Source of the DNA: Paragordius varius
Taxonomy: Eukaryota; Nematomorpha
Assembly (NCBI GenBank): GCA_964247055.1
Contig: OZ176053.1
Coordinates: forward strand, 5,704,001-5,768,000
DNA: 64,000 bases
Direction: 5' to 3'
In this document: piece after piece, positions 1 to 12,000 of the stretch
How positions within the stretch are numbered: position 1 is the first letter of the stretch
Layout of the letters: every line of letters starts with the position of its first letter
Program-made: the position numbers and the translations under genes
The notes under the pieces: generated by a model
What the model was told of the DNA's origin: nothing
Seen by the model: only the letters and a program-made list of their open reading frames with translations
Databases searched by the model: none

Positions 1-136
1 GTTATGCGTCAAATTTTCTCGTCTAATAAATCTTTGATAGAATTTAAGAAATATGGTTATATAAGAAAATAAAATATAATTGCTATAAATAACAAATTTT
101 TTTTTATTCACAAGTATGTACAATAAATTGATGTAA

Positions 137-608
137 TTATCGACGAGGAGGACCGCGTCCTCTCCCGCGACCACCACGTCCACGACCTCTTCCACCACGA
201 GCTCCACCAGGTTTGCGAACTAAAATAATTGAATATTATGTAAAGAGTGTTCACTCATATATATATATATATGCCAAATACTTACTGTCACGTTTTTTGT
301 GTGAAGTTTCCTCCGTCAAAAGATTATCGATGTTTAATGAGTCAGGTAAAATGCAATATCGTATGTTATTTCCACGCACACTAACGCTATCTTGGCTAAC
401 TGGTTCGGAATTTTTGTGGGTAACTTTGCATGCTTTTAAATGTATATTCATAGACATATCAACACCTTATAATAACAATAAAATATACCGCATATTGTCC
501 CGTAGATTTGGGTTCCATTTTTTAGCTCAACCGTAACCGTTTCATGACTCAATTTCATAAGAAATCTAAAAAACAATAAAAATTGAATGCATACCTAACT
601 AACTTCAT
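137..608 (-). CDS. SNRPD1: Small nuclear ribonucleoprotein Sm D1, 4 exons, complete
   Basis: SmD1 is one of the seven Sm proteins that form the ring on U1, U2, U4 and U5 snRNAs. Exons read on the minus strand are 608-595, 565-489, 465-286 and 219-137, all GT-AG and in phase, giving 117 residues (human has 119). The first exon is 14 bases and encodes MKLV plus part of R. The next gives [20 protein letters not shown], the Sm1 motif. Exon 3 carries SMNIHLKA and the Sm2 motif RGNNIRY followed by ILPDSL. Exon 4 is the Arg-Gly tail ending RGPPRR, the usual SmD1 tail targeted by arginine methylation. Introns are 29, 23 and 66 bases. The ATG is fixed by the match to the family N-terminus. The RC strand has an AATAAA-like hexamer downstream, near 108-113. 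Confidence 0.96.
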
Positions 609-3125
609 TCTAATTTATATGGCCGCCACACAAACAATAAAAAACAAACGTATGATATAATACGAATTTTATAATTATCAGAAGAATAGATGTTTCAATG
701 TATAAGCATCCTAATGCAATATAATAGGAGTAAAATTGTTTCAGTTTAAAATATAATGGCAAAAATAAATATTTTCCTCAGAATTTGGACACAATAATGA
801 AAATATTTATATCAAAAACATTCATCAATCATTAAATCAAGAATATATATATAATGTGAGGACAAGAAAAATGTCAAAATCTCATATTATGCCTTTTCGG
901 GTAACACAGATCATATTAAAATTTCACGTCCAGGGGTTAATAAAATATCTGGATGAAATATATCTGATGGTATATCAGGATTATCATGGTGCTTTTCGTA
1001 TGGGCCATACGAGTGATATAAGAAATTAATATGACATTATAATAATTGCTCCTTATTAGAAAATAACAAAATATGCACATATTTTGTTAATTTTTTAATA
1101 CCTTTTGAATTTTGTCCTAATTTACCTGTTGGGGTATTTTCCCAAATAGTTTTGTAATAAAACTTTTTGAAAGCTGTTGTTAAATGTTAATTATAAAACA
1201 TCGTTCACATATATTAGATAAAAAAGCTAGAGTCTAAAACTGGTAGAGCTCCAAGTTTGAAACGAACACCTGATTTTAAAATTAAAATATATCATGTTTT
1301 TGGTGGAAAAATGTAGAAGCATGTTAAAGTAAATTATTTACACGTTTTAACCATAATATACATTTTAGCCTGTTGCATGAAAAAGATAGAAAAAATGGCG
1401 TCAAAAAAGTTTGATATCAGGATTTTATGATTTTACATTTTTGGCAAAATTTTGTTAAAATTACATATTTGAAAAAAATTAGCATTTTTTTGAAAAAATT
1501 TATGTTAAAATTTGACATATATTTTAAAGTTTTCATCCCGCGATTTCTGCCTTTTGCGCCTTTTAGATAACTATTGCATACACATCCTTAAAAAAATCTT
1601 TTGAAACTACTATATACTAATAGGAAAATGTATCGGGTTTATCAACGTTTGTTTTGGCTCTTATCTAGTGTTTTAATAAAATTTTATACATTTTTTTGGT
1701 AAGTTACTCAAAAAATTGCAAATGTGCACGTTTTGTTAATAAATATTTTTTAATGAAGGCTAAAGAGGCTGTATTTGCAAAATTATCACTTTAATATATC
1801 ATAAATGAAGTAAAACAAAAGAAATAATATTGGTAAATTAATTCAGAAAAATGTTTATTTATTTTATCATTGTTTAAAATCGATATTGCATGGGTTAATA
1901 AAAAAGTTCCATTTGACTTGCAAAAGCGAGGCAAGTTGACCACCAAATACAAGTAAGCCTGCAATAGTACACTTGAAGATCGGTGAAAAAAAAACATTTC
2001 AGTCAAGTCTTTTGCTTATGAATGTAAAATTTTCCTACTTATTTCGAATTTACGGAAGTTATTTTAAACATGGCACCTAAATGACTAACAACCAATACAG
2101 TATGCATTTATTGAAATTTAACTCATTAAAACCTATGGCAAAATTATAAATTATAGATTTTTCGTGTGAATGATATTATTGTGCTTTTTTCCCCAGTGTC
2201 ACGAATTCCTGGTTTATATATACAAGGGTGCTTTACGTTTTTCCACTGATTTTGTTAAAGCTTGCATATATAGAGTTGTCTATAAAACAAAGCAATAATT
2301 CAATTATATCTGAAATAAATATACGAAAAAAAATGTTCTTCGACATGTTTAAAAGGTGATGAAGTGACTTTTAGCGTTTCTTGACATTATAAAACGAAGA
2401 CTATAGTTACAACTGAAACTTATAATTTCATTGCATTATTTTTGAATGTACTTAATGTGTATTTAATCAATTTGATAGATTCAAACAATTTCAGAAGTTC
2501 AACTATGGTTGAATGGATCATAAATTGACAATATAAAAGACAGACATGATATTTGAGATAGTGACCAATTATATTTAAAAGCCATTATTCATAATTTATC
2601 AAGTTAAGAAAGAAATTATAATAAATTTTAGATGTACCGATTTAGGATTCAACTAACGTACCTGATCAATTAAATATTTCTTCTGTTTAAAATAATATTA
2701 GAAATATATTTTTTGGTAATCCTCCAAAAAACTAACTAAATATAAAAATTCAGTTAAATATGGAAAAATTATTTATAAGTCTCATTATAAAATTAACTTT
2801 TATGATTAGTTTAGATATAAATTTATTATAAATTTATGTCAAATAATGTTAAAACAAAAATTTTTTTTATCTTAGTTCTGTACTAAACAAATCGTGATTA
2901 GTAACAAAATTAACAAAGAAATTTAATTATATTTTATCGTTTTTTGTATGATGGTATGTGCTGTTACAATTATTATAATCAATTTTTGTTTTTAAACAAA
3001 TCAGTCAACAAATTTATTAATTTGTACTGTATCTGTTAAATATATTAAACATTATTTTTATAAATTTATAAATAATCACACTATTAACACCAAAAATATT
3101 GGCTTCTATTTTTAGAAATTACTAG
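609..3125. other. Gene-poor AT-rich intergenic stretch
   Basis: I see no exon-like coding signal here; the short reading frames are AT-rich and lack any family motif. Phrases resembling GCACATATTTTGTTAAT near 1073 and GCACGTTTTGTTAAT near 1726 recur, so part of it may be decayed repeat. No tRNA or snRNA could be recognised by eye. Confidence 0.6.
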
Positions 3126-4200
3126 CGTAAATCTCGTGCTGCTACGCAGCCCGAGTCCTTCGGACTTCTGGGGAGGGGGGGTTTGAAGTTTGGATTTGAA
3201 TGGGTCTACCGGTTTTCCGATAGCAGATCACAAAGTTACATGAGGAATCAGTTTTTAGCGGGTATCTCCTTACTCGCAGCTATCATCAAAGAAACGCCTG
3301 ACTAAAATTTTTGCCTTTTAACAGGAAATACTTGGAATACATATTGAATTTTTACGGTCGCATATCTAGGGCGAAAAATAGATTAACAAATTATTTTTGT
3401 GGACTTAATTTTTTGAAAAAAATGGCATTTTACGGGGGTAGCGGTTAAAAAGAGGGCCTAAATCAAAAAAGTGAGTCGACTATGTTCGGCGCAATCGAAA
3501 ATAAGTAAACAAAAATCATATTTGAAATTGAATGGTCCAACACGTTCTCCAAAAAACTGTCTTAACCCATTTTTCACACGGGGTAGGCCCGAACTGGGGA
3601 CCTAATACCAAAAAAGGGCGAAGCTATTGTCGGGGAATTCATTAATGATTAAATTTTTCGATGTTTTGATTTGAATGGGCTCACCGATTTTCCGGAAACA
3701 CATCACAAAGTTACATGAGAAATCAGTTTTTAGCGGATAGCTCCTTACCCAGCAGCTATCATCAAAGAAACGCCTGACTAAAATTTTTGCCTTTTAACAG
3801 GGAATGCGTGGAATCCATATTGAATTTTTACTATACCTAGGGGGAAAAATAGATTTAAAAAATTATTTTTGTGGAATTTGTTTTTTGAAAAAAATGGCAT
3901 TTTACGGGGGTAGCGGGTAAAAAGAGGGCCTAAATCAAAAAAGTGACTCGACTATGTTCGGCGCAATCGAAAATAAGTAAACAAAAATCATATTTGAAAT
4001 TGAATGGTCCAACACGTTCTCCAAAAAATTGACTTAACCCATTTTTCACACGGGGTGGGCCCGAACTGGGGGCCTATTTCAAAAAAAGAGCGAAGCTATT
4101 GTCGGGGCATTCATTAATGATTATATTTTTTCGAAGTTTGGATTTGAATGGGTCTACCGTTTTTCCTGTACCAGATCACAAAGCCAGCATTTTCCATTTT
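3126..4200. repeat. Satellite-like tandem array, about 475-bp units built of ~158-bp subunits
   Basis: Two full units and part of a third follow each other. ACAAAGTTACATGAG occurs near 3231 and again near 3706, and the matching position recurs near 4178, a period of about 475 bp. Within each unit three related blocks can be seen. One starts CAGTTTTTAGCGG, one GCATTTTACGGGGGTAGCGG, and one TTTTTCACACGGGGT. That makes three subunits of about 158 bp, so the unit looks like a trimeric higher-order repeat. The block is noticeably richer in G and C than its surroundings. Diverged relatives occur at 5640-6515 and 62881-64000. A dispersed repeat rather than a true satellite is possible. Confidence 0.8.
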
Positions 4201-4254
4201 TATAAATATATAGATTTTAATAATAGTCATTCCGAATAACTGTGTTTTTGCAAA

Positions 4255-5325
4255 TGTTATTTTGAGGGTTCACGGAACTGATGAATTTGGGATAGTTTTA
4301 GATGGGAATTGCTCAATATACCATTTTTCAGTCAATCGAAACGTCCCAGTGAATCGATACTTTTTCCCAGTCAATCAAAACATTTTCCCAATCAATAAAA
4401 ACGGTTTTATTTTTGATGATAAAATTAAGAGAAGATATAATTATAACTTTTAATCATTTAAGCATACTAAAAAGATTATTGATCAAATCTTTATGCATTA
4501 AGTATAATTTTTAACGCCAATATTGGGCATTTATTAGTTACTTACTTATTAAAATATAATTTTTTTATTTGTCATACAATGTCACCCCGAAACCTCAAAC
4601 ATTCATATTCACTTAATTATGTCCGATTCCCCCTTATATCGTTCAAATTGACTTAAAAAAATTTGAGTATGAGCTAAATTAAATCATAATTGATTAATAT
4701 TTACATAAAACTGAAAAATGCAGACAAAATATAAATTTTTTTGGCAAGTTGGATATTATTTTAAAAAAATCTGAAATTTTCCCATGCCCCAATATTAAAT
4801 CTTGGGGTGCAGCGTGTGTGACTACCCCTGGATTTTATCAATAATGGTTAAAAAATTTATTCAAAACAAATCACAAAGGAAAATTATCACATTAAGTAGG
4901 AAAAAAGATAAACTGTGCTAAAAATTATTATTATTCTAATATAACTCAGAAACACTCATATTTTAAGATCAAATTTGAAAGATCAAAGGGGTCCGACATA
5001 ATTAAGTCAATATGAAATGTTTGACGTTAAATTCGAGGCGAAATTGGTAAATTATAATTTAATAAGTAAGTCATTTAATGATTGTCCTATATTGGTGTTA
5101 AATTATATAAAAATGCATAAATAATCCGAAAATAATCTTTTCAATATGTTTAAAAGATATTTTGTATCCTGTTTTGATATATTCAAAATAAAAGTCTGCA
5201 TGATTGCGAAAATGTTTTTATCTAGGAAAATGTTTCGCTTGAGAAAGAGATCGTTTCGATTGTTTGGGATAACATTTCGATTGATGGGGAAAATGTTTTT
5301 ACTCTGGCACGCACATTAACACAGG
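4255..5325. mobile_element. Palindromic foldback element, family FB-C (~1.07 kb)
   Basis: The left arm (about 4260-4700) and right arm (about 4930-5320) are inverted copies of each other. The stretch around TTCACTTAATTATGTCCGA (about 4610-4626) is mirrored by TCCGACATAATTAAGTCAA (about 4992-5010). ACTTACTTATTAAAATATAA is mirrored by TTATAATTTAATAAGTAAGT. The outer parts of both arms contain imperfect tandem motifs of about 21 bp of the type CAGTCAATCAAAACATTTTC (4329-4405, and inverted at 5205-5305). No transposase frame is visible, so it is a non-autonomous foldback or long-TIR element. Its terminal duplication could not be defined. Confidence 0.75.
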
Positions 5326-5639
5326 TAATAATTGCATATAGAAGCTAAATTATATACATAAAGGGTTGCCTACCCTACACTTGGTAAATCTCAACTTAAT
5401 TGATCATTTCATTTTTTTTATACCTCCATATCGTTTTCTTGATGGTATCTGATTTAATCTGCATATAAAATATTACAATTTCAAGAATGTATTAAATAAT
5501 ATAAATAAATCTTTTAATGTTTTGTTCTTATTATGGGATGCAAACCTAATCACAATTTATTGAAGTAGAAGAAAAAACGTTTGCCTTAATTACATTATTA
5601 TTTTTTCTACGCGATTACATTTTGGACCAAAAGCTTTTA

Positions 5640-6515
5640 GCAGAAATATGATTAGAGCCCCTATTTTTGCACTAAGTGGGGATTCAGGAGCTAATTTAAA
5701 ATAAGGCTTAGTAACATATCGGCACAATTCGAAGACAATGCCACAATATTGAAACTGACTGTGTCTAAACGTTTTCCTGATTCGGTATCAAAGTCAAAAT
5801 TTAAATAAAAACTATTAATGGGGGGATTAAACTCTGGGGTTAAGTCAAAAAGGGACGTAAATGTCCGCGAAATTCTGAAACAATTAAATATTATTGAAAC
5901 TACTTGCACACGCCTTTCGTAAAAATTGCTTAAAAACCAAATTTAAAAAGCCAATATTTACAGTGGGGCTAGACTGATTAGCGAATTCTGAAAATATTGC
6001 TTGGATACCCTCCGAGACCGCAAAACAATGTTAAAAGCACACTATTGTGCCCGTAGACATTTCCAAAATATTGCATCAACCTCAATAATATCTCCTATTT
6101 TCACACTAAGTGGGGGTAAATTGAGGGGTTAATTTTAAAAAAAGGCTTAGTCACTTTCGACGCAATTATACAACAATTTAAAAAAGCTTTATTGAAACTG
6201 ACTGCGGCCATATGTTTTTCGATATCGTGTGCCAAAGCCAACAATTCTCCAAAAAACCCTATTTTATAAGTGTGGGGCTAAACTGTTGCGCTAATTTAAA
6301 AAGGCTTATTTACCATCAGCATATTTGTAAACCCTTATAAAGAGTATATTGAAACTGAATGGGCCCACACGTTTTCCGGAAACGTCGTTTAACTTAAAAT
6401 TTTAAAAACTTCCATTTTTTCCGAAAACAGATTTTTACTCGAGATGGGGCAAATCTGGGGGCCTAAATTAAAAATAGGCGTCACGGTCGGCGCATTAGCA
6501 CCCTAATTACCTATT
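5640..6515. repeat. Diverged satellite-like array, ~140-170 bp units
   Basis: Blocks of the type CACTAAGTGGGG...CTAATTT...GGCTTAGT recur near 5671, 5811, 5957, 6101, 6264 and 6437, with spacings of roughly 140-170 bp. Phrases such as ATTGAAACTGA, CACACGTTTTCCGGAAAC and GGGGGCCTAAATT tie it to the array at 3126-4200. Reading frames here, for instance 5691-5909, come from the repeat and are not genes. Confidence 0.7.
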
Positions 6516-7469
6516 GGGTTAGTGAATATCCTAGAGCGATTTGAAATTATAATATCTCAAAATTATTTAAGGGATTAAGCTTAATTTAAAAATATATTTT
6601 CTTTAAATTTTAGGCGCATAATACAAATTTTTTTTTTGAATAGTAAAAATGTCTCATCTCAAATTTTTTTGCCGCCATATTTTTTGTGTATTTTTTCGCT
6701 AATGCATCAGGCAAATAAATGTATTTTATGGTTAGAAAATGTAAATAATTAACTTTATAAAGGTTTCAGGATACATTTTACCAGCATAAACTCGATGTTG
6801 CTTTTACTATATTAGTTTCAACCGTATTTTGGATAATAATATACTGTAGAACTCATAAAATAAAAAATACAAGCTTTTTTATCTAATACATGAGAGAAAT
6901 GTTATAATTAAATTTTAGCTAAAATAACTTTCAAATGTAGCTTTTTTACAAATTTGAGCTCTGGGTATGAAATTACCCCAAAATGTAAACTAGAGACAAA
7001 AATAAAAGGTAATGAAGTGTTAATTTATTATAGAATCGGAATGGGCTTATGTTATCCCCAAGCTTTGCTCAAAGCTCACACTGGGGTTCTCTGTGTGTTG
7101 CTACAGTCGAGGTCCACTATTTGCAATATTTTAAATAAACTTCTCCATAAATTGCGGTTTTTAGTTTTATTGTTAAGTTCTGCCAAGGTTGCGTTGGTTC
7201 TCTGGGGTTCTACTAACTCTAATTTGTGTTAAAATAATTCCGTTTTATTTTTTAAGCGACAGAACCAAAACCGGTTGTAATTTTTGAAAGCGTTGAGTTG
7301 ATTCCAAATTTTTATCCAGTTCAAGCCTTCAAGTATTAATTTATTTTAATAGAATGCTAAAAGTAAATGGGATAAGGATTGATATATATATTTGTTTTTC
7401 CGAATTTTTTAATCACCTAAACACAATTTAATCCGCTAATATGGTTTTGTGAATCATACATTATTCAGC
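6516..7469. other. Intergenic, upstream of INTS1
   Basis: AT-rich, and must hold the INTS1 promoter. The open frame 6954-7232 has no recognisable motif and no homology I know of, so I do not call it. No TATA or other element can be assigned with confidence. Confidence 0.5.
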
Positions 7470-8225
7470 ATGAAGCGTGGGGCGTTCAAAAAAGGTTTTA
7501 GGTTTATATTTATTTTAGGTCATAAGCCATCAGGCGATTTATTTGTTTTGGGATCTAAAACTTTATCTGATAAAAATGTTGTAAACATACCAAGTATATC
7601 TATGTTAAACATTAGTTGCCTCCCAAATCGTAGCCTTAAACGTACCAAAATCTTTATCTAGTTTTGAATTTAAAACACGAGAAAGTTTACTTATTCAATT
7701 TACATATAGTTCATACAAATGATTTTTATAGCAGAGTATTAAAGGCTTTGGATGCTAATAATAAAGAATTATGCAATCAACTAATTCTAAGTTCCATTAA
7801 ATTATTGAAAAATACCACAGTTATAAATGCCCTAGCTGCAAATACCAAAAATGACAAAAACAATATATACCTTTTATCTTTACTTTTAATTGCTAAAAAA
7901 CACGCTTTTGCTATTCAACACAAGGAATCTACTGAGGTATATAATTTTGTGTTTATTTTGAACAACTGAGATAAATAATAATCTTATTACCATAATATTT
8001 TTCCATTTTTTTTATTATATCAAATACATTCCTGGCGTTATAATCCAGAAAAACTGCCAAATATATTCCTTTATTATTAAAAACTCTGAATTCGATATCA
8101 TTTGTTAATTTTCACATTTTTGCCACTTAATAAATATATAAATTTAATCATAACAAAATACACAAACTATATTTGCAGTCTGATTTTAAGAAGTTATTTC
8201 GATTTTTAAGTTAAAATAATTTTAT

Positions 8226-8279
<54 letters not shown>

Positions 8280-8948
8280 CCCTCTGTTCTTTGCTACATC
8301 GGGACGTATTTTTATCGAATCCCCTTAATATCACTTCCGTTCCAGGGGGAGGATCATTTGCCTCTACTTCAGGGCAACACCTTCAAATAAAGGCCCGTTT
8401 GGCATATTTTACCCAATTAGCTCCATACATTTGTAACGTTTTGTACACAGCCTACCAAGACGAAGAAGATTGGCCCGAAATATTTATAAAGGTAATTTTA
8501 AATTTAACTCATGCTGGTTTACTTTTCAAACTATGATATTGTATATAAAGAGCAAGATACTTACATTCAGATTCCACAGTAATAGCAACAATTGTAGTTA
8601 TATTACTTGGAGTATTCGGCCATCTTAGGAATATATATTTTTCTAAAGTGTATATTAAGGGGGGGGGGGTGCATACACGATATAGTTTAAACCGCAATGA
8701 TAACAATCTTGTTTTAAAATAGAATATTGTGAGAGTCATAAATAACCATCAATTTTGGCTAATAAAATCGTTAATTTTGATATAAATTGATTTTTTTTTG
8801 CTTTAATCCATATAGATATATATCGATGATGCAATGCATGAGCGATTTTGGGTTGACAATTTTGAATGTCAAAATTTTGTGGATAATATCAAATCCGCAT
8901 TCAACACTCGTATACCGTTTGTTCCAAGTTTTTTTAATTTTATTTTTT

Positions 8949-9001
<53 letters not shown>

Positions 9002-12000
9002 CTGTTGTATATTAGAGCCCCTTGCAGTCCAAGATAGAAATATTATACTTCCCAGGTCATTAATTATCAAAAATTTTAATTTTCCCCTAAATGCGTTTTC
9101 TTAAAAATATAATTTTATTTATGCGCAGGTATATAACGCTTTTGGACAATATACATTTATATGTTTTGCAAACTTGCCTACAACATACAATTATAAACAC
9201 GGGATCATCGGCTCAAATGTTTTTTTCTGTCCCCAACACCTCTTCAAAGTTTGTTTTTACCATTTCTAACATGATTTTTTCCCTTAAAATTATTTATTAC
9301 AGTAACAAAAGTGAAAAACTAAAAAAACAGTATTTTTGTAAGGCAATTATATATTTTATAATTGGTAATTGGTACCTATTCTTTTTACGTTGTAAGCTTA
9401 ACTGAGAAGCAAATTGGTAATTACTTTCCAAATTGTAAGCATTAATGTTTTATATAAATATTTAAGGCTATTGGTTGGTTAATTTTACAAATATTAATCT
9501 CTTATAAATTTATATTATTGTAAAATACAAAAACTTCTTTAGTCAAAATCTTATGCAACAATATGGCTTACAAAACCAAAATAAACATCTGTTAATACAA
9601 GAAGCGATTGAGAATTTCCAATTCCTACCACCAACCGGGCCGGAAAACACGAATAAAACATTTCTCCGTTTTTTATCGCAAGTGTGTTGTTACCCCAAAA
9701 TACGCTTATTCATAATGCAACGGATTGAGATTTGGTTACAGAATGCTAAAGTTAATTTATTTTATATGCATAGTAGTTTTCCAAATGAATATTTATATGA
9801 TTTAAACTTGGAAAACTATTAATAATAATAATAATTTATTATTTTTTTACAATTTTTCACTCTGTGAAAAGGACATATATATCATTCAATTATATATTTA
9901 TTTTTGCTATCATCAACGAAAATATTTGTAAAATGGTTATATTTTTACAAATATTTTTCATCGGAATATTAATTAACTATGAATAATAATTAAATGATAT
10001 CGTATGGTATATCAAAAGCCTTTTAAATTATAAATTTTATTATGTAATTTTTTTCTATATCCCATTTTCAGTTAATCAACAATATAATTGATCTACTCTT
10101 CATAACATGCTATAATATTGATAATTCATCCTTTCAACAATCCAATAACAAAAATAGTAATGATGAAAACTCTCAGCAAATTGAAACAGTTGTATCAGAT
10201 CAAGAATGTGTGCGCATATTTTTACGGCTAACCAAATTTTTTCAACATTTAACAACTAATGTGAATTCGAATGTAGGAAGCAGTTTTGCCAATAATTTAT
10301 CTAACCTTAAAGCATCTTTAAATGCAACAACGGCTGTTACAATAACTACATCACCCTACAATAATTTATCTCCATATATTGAGTATGTGTTAAAATTATA
10401 TATACCATTTACAGTTCGAATTCACCCTTAAACAATTTAAGTTCACCCTAAAAATAAATTATGTGTTTTCGGGCTAATATAACTCATCATTTATAAAATA
10501 TATATTCTTATGGCATCTTTCATTATTTTTTCAGTATTAATTTAATTTAAAACAAAATTATATTTTTTAAAAATATATATAAATATAGGTACTTTTAATT
10601 TTAAAAACATATATGAGGGCAAATTTGAATGTTCAAGGGTGAATTTGAATTGTTTAAGGGTAATTTGAATTGTAAATGGTATAGCGTGAAAATTAAGTTT
10701 GCATAAACAAAATTGGTGTTTACAAAATTTGGTAATTTGGATATAAATAAATTTTGTTTGACGTTGAAAATTTTGTTTCTCGTAAGCTTACACAATAAAA
10801 AGGAAACATTGTGATTGAAGCATAAAGGAAGATAAATAAGGTTATTATTGAATTTTATTTAAATAAATTTTGATCTAACAGATTATACCAATCAAATATT
10901 TTAAGTTCTTCCATAAAACAATTTTTTACAAGGTATATTATATATATATAGTGGGCTTTTAAAAAATAAGAAAAAGCTTATTTTACAAGTTTTACCTGTA
11001 TTAATGTGATAAAAAAGCAAAACATTAGAGGGACTTTAAATTTTGTTTAATATAAAAATTAGATTTCATAAGGTCTATCTTAATATAACGAAGCTTTTTT
11101 TCTTTTTATCACACAACTATAGGTATAATTTTAAGATAATTCTGTCTTTTCTTAATTTGATTATTCCAATTCTTAAAGTAAAAAGATTAATTTGTTAAGT
11201 TAGAAACGTAAATTCAACCTATGTGATTTCTATTTTTATTATCTTATATTATTTAGCGCATTAATTGTGTCAAATTTGGATGAAGTCTGGTCCGCTATCA
11301 AATCTCCAATGTCAGTAGATGGCATTTTACCTGCATCGCCACACTATAATCTTGAATATGTTAAATCCGATTTGTTGAAATGTTTGGTGCGGGAAATCTT
11401 AAACCAATCCCCAACTTCTATGTCAACTCAATTGTTTTACATTTTATTGCATGTCTTGAATGTTAATCCTGATCTTGCATATGAGGTTGCTATTTACCTG
11501 TCTAATTGGAAATCCTAAACAAAATATACAGATGTGAAACAACATTGGGAGTGTTAGATTAATGATTTAGAAAAGCAATTTACAATTTGTTTCCCAGGAA
11601 GAACCCATTTTCTATCAAATATGTACTCAACTTCATTGCTGTTCAGCAATCAATTCGTCCCACGTCTGCAAAGTGAATCCATTTTACATACCAATTCTCA
11701 TATGGTTTCCCACATCAGTTTTATTAACTTTTATGTTAGAGATTTAAGTTCTAATCAAATCATGTCCTATAGCCGTTTTATTAGTCCCAAGAAAGCTTGT
11801 TTAAGAAATTTATCAGTCAAATTGATTTTCGGACTGAAGTTGGGTGCATATCCGATATGGGGAACAAATTATAATTGCTTTTCTAAAGCTTTCATACATT
11901 AATCTATTATTCCTAATGTTCTTTTCATAACATTACAGCTGTGCATTTAGTTTGTATGGTTTCTAACATTTATATATATTCTATTGATTTAGATTGATAA

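Noticed and set aside
3126-3180. Possible RNA gene or CRISPR-like element in the GC-richer block
   Set aside because: The block repeats at ~475 bp with ~158-bp subunits and continues as a satellite; no short regularly spaced repeat with unique spacers is present.
6954-7232. 92-residue open frame upstream of INTS1
   Set aside because: No motif, no match and unusual composition. It does not splice to the INTS1 N-terminus, which is already accounted for.
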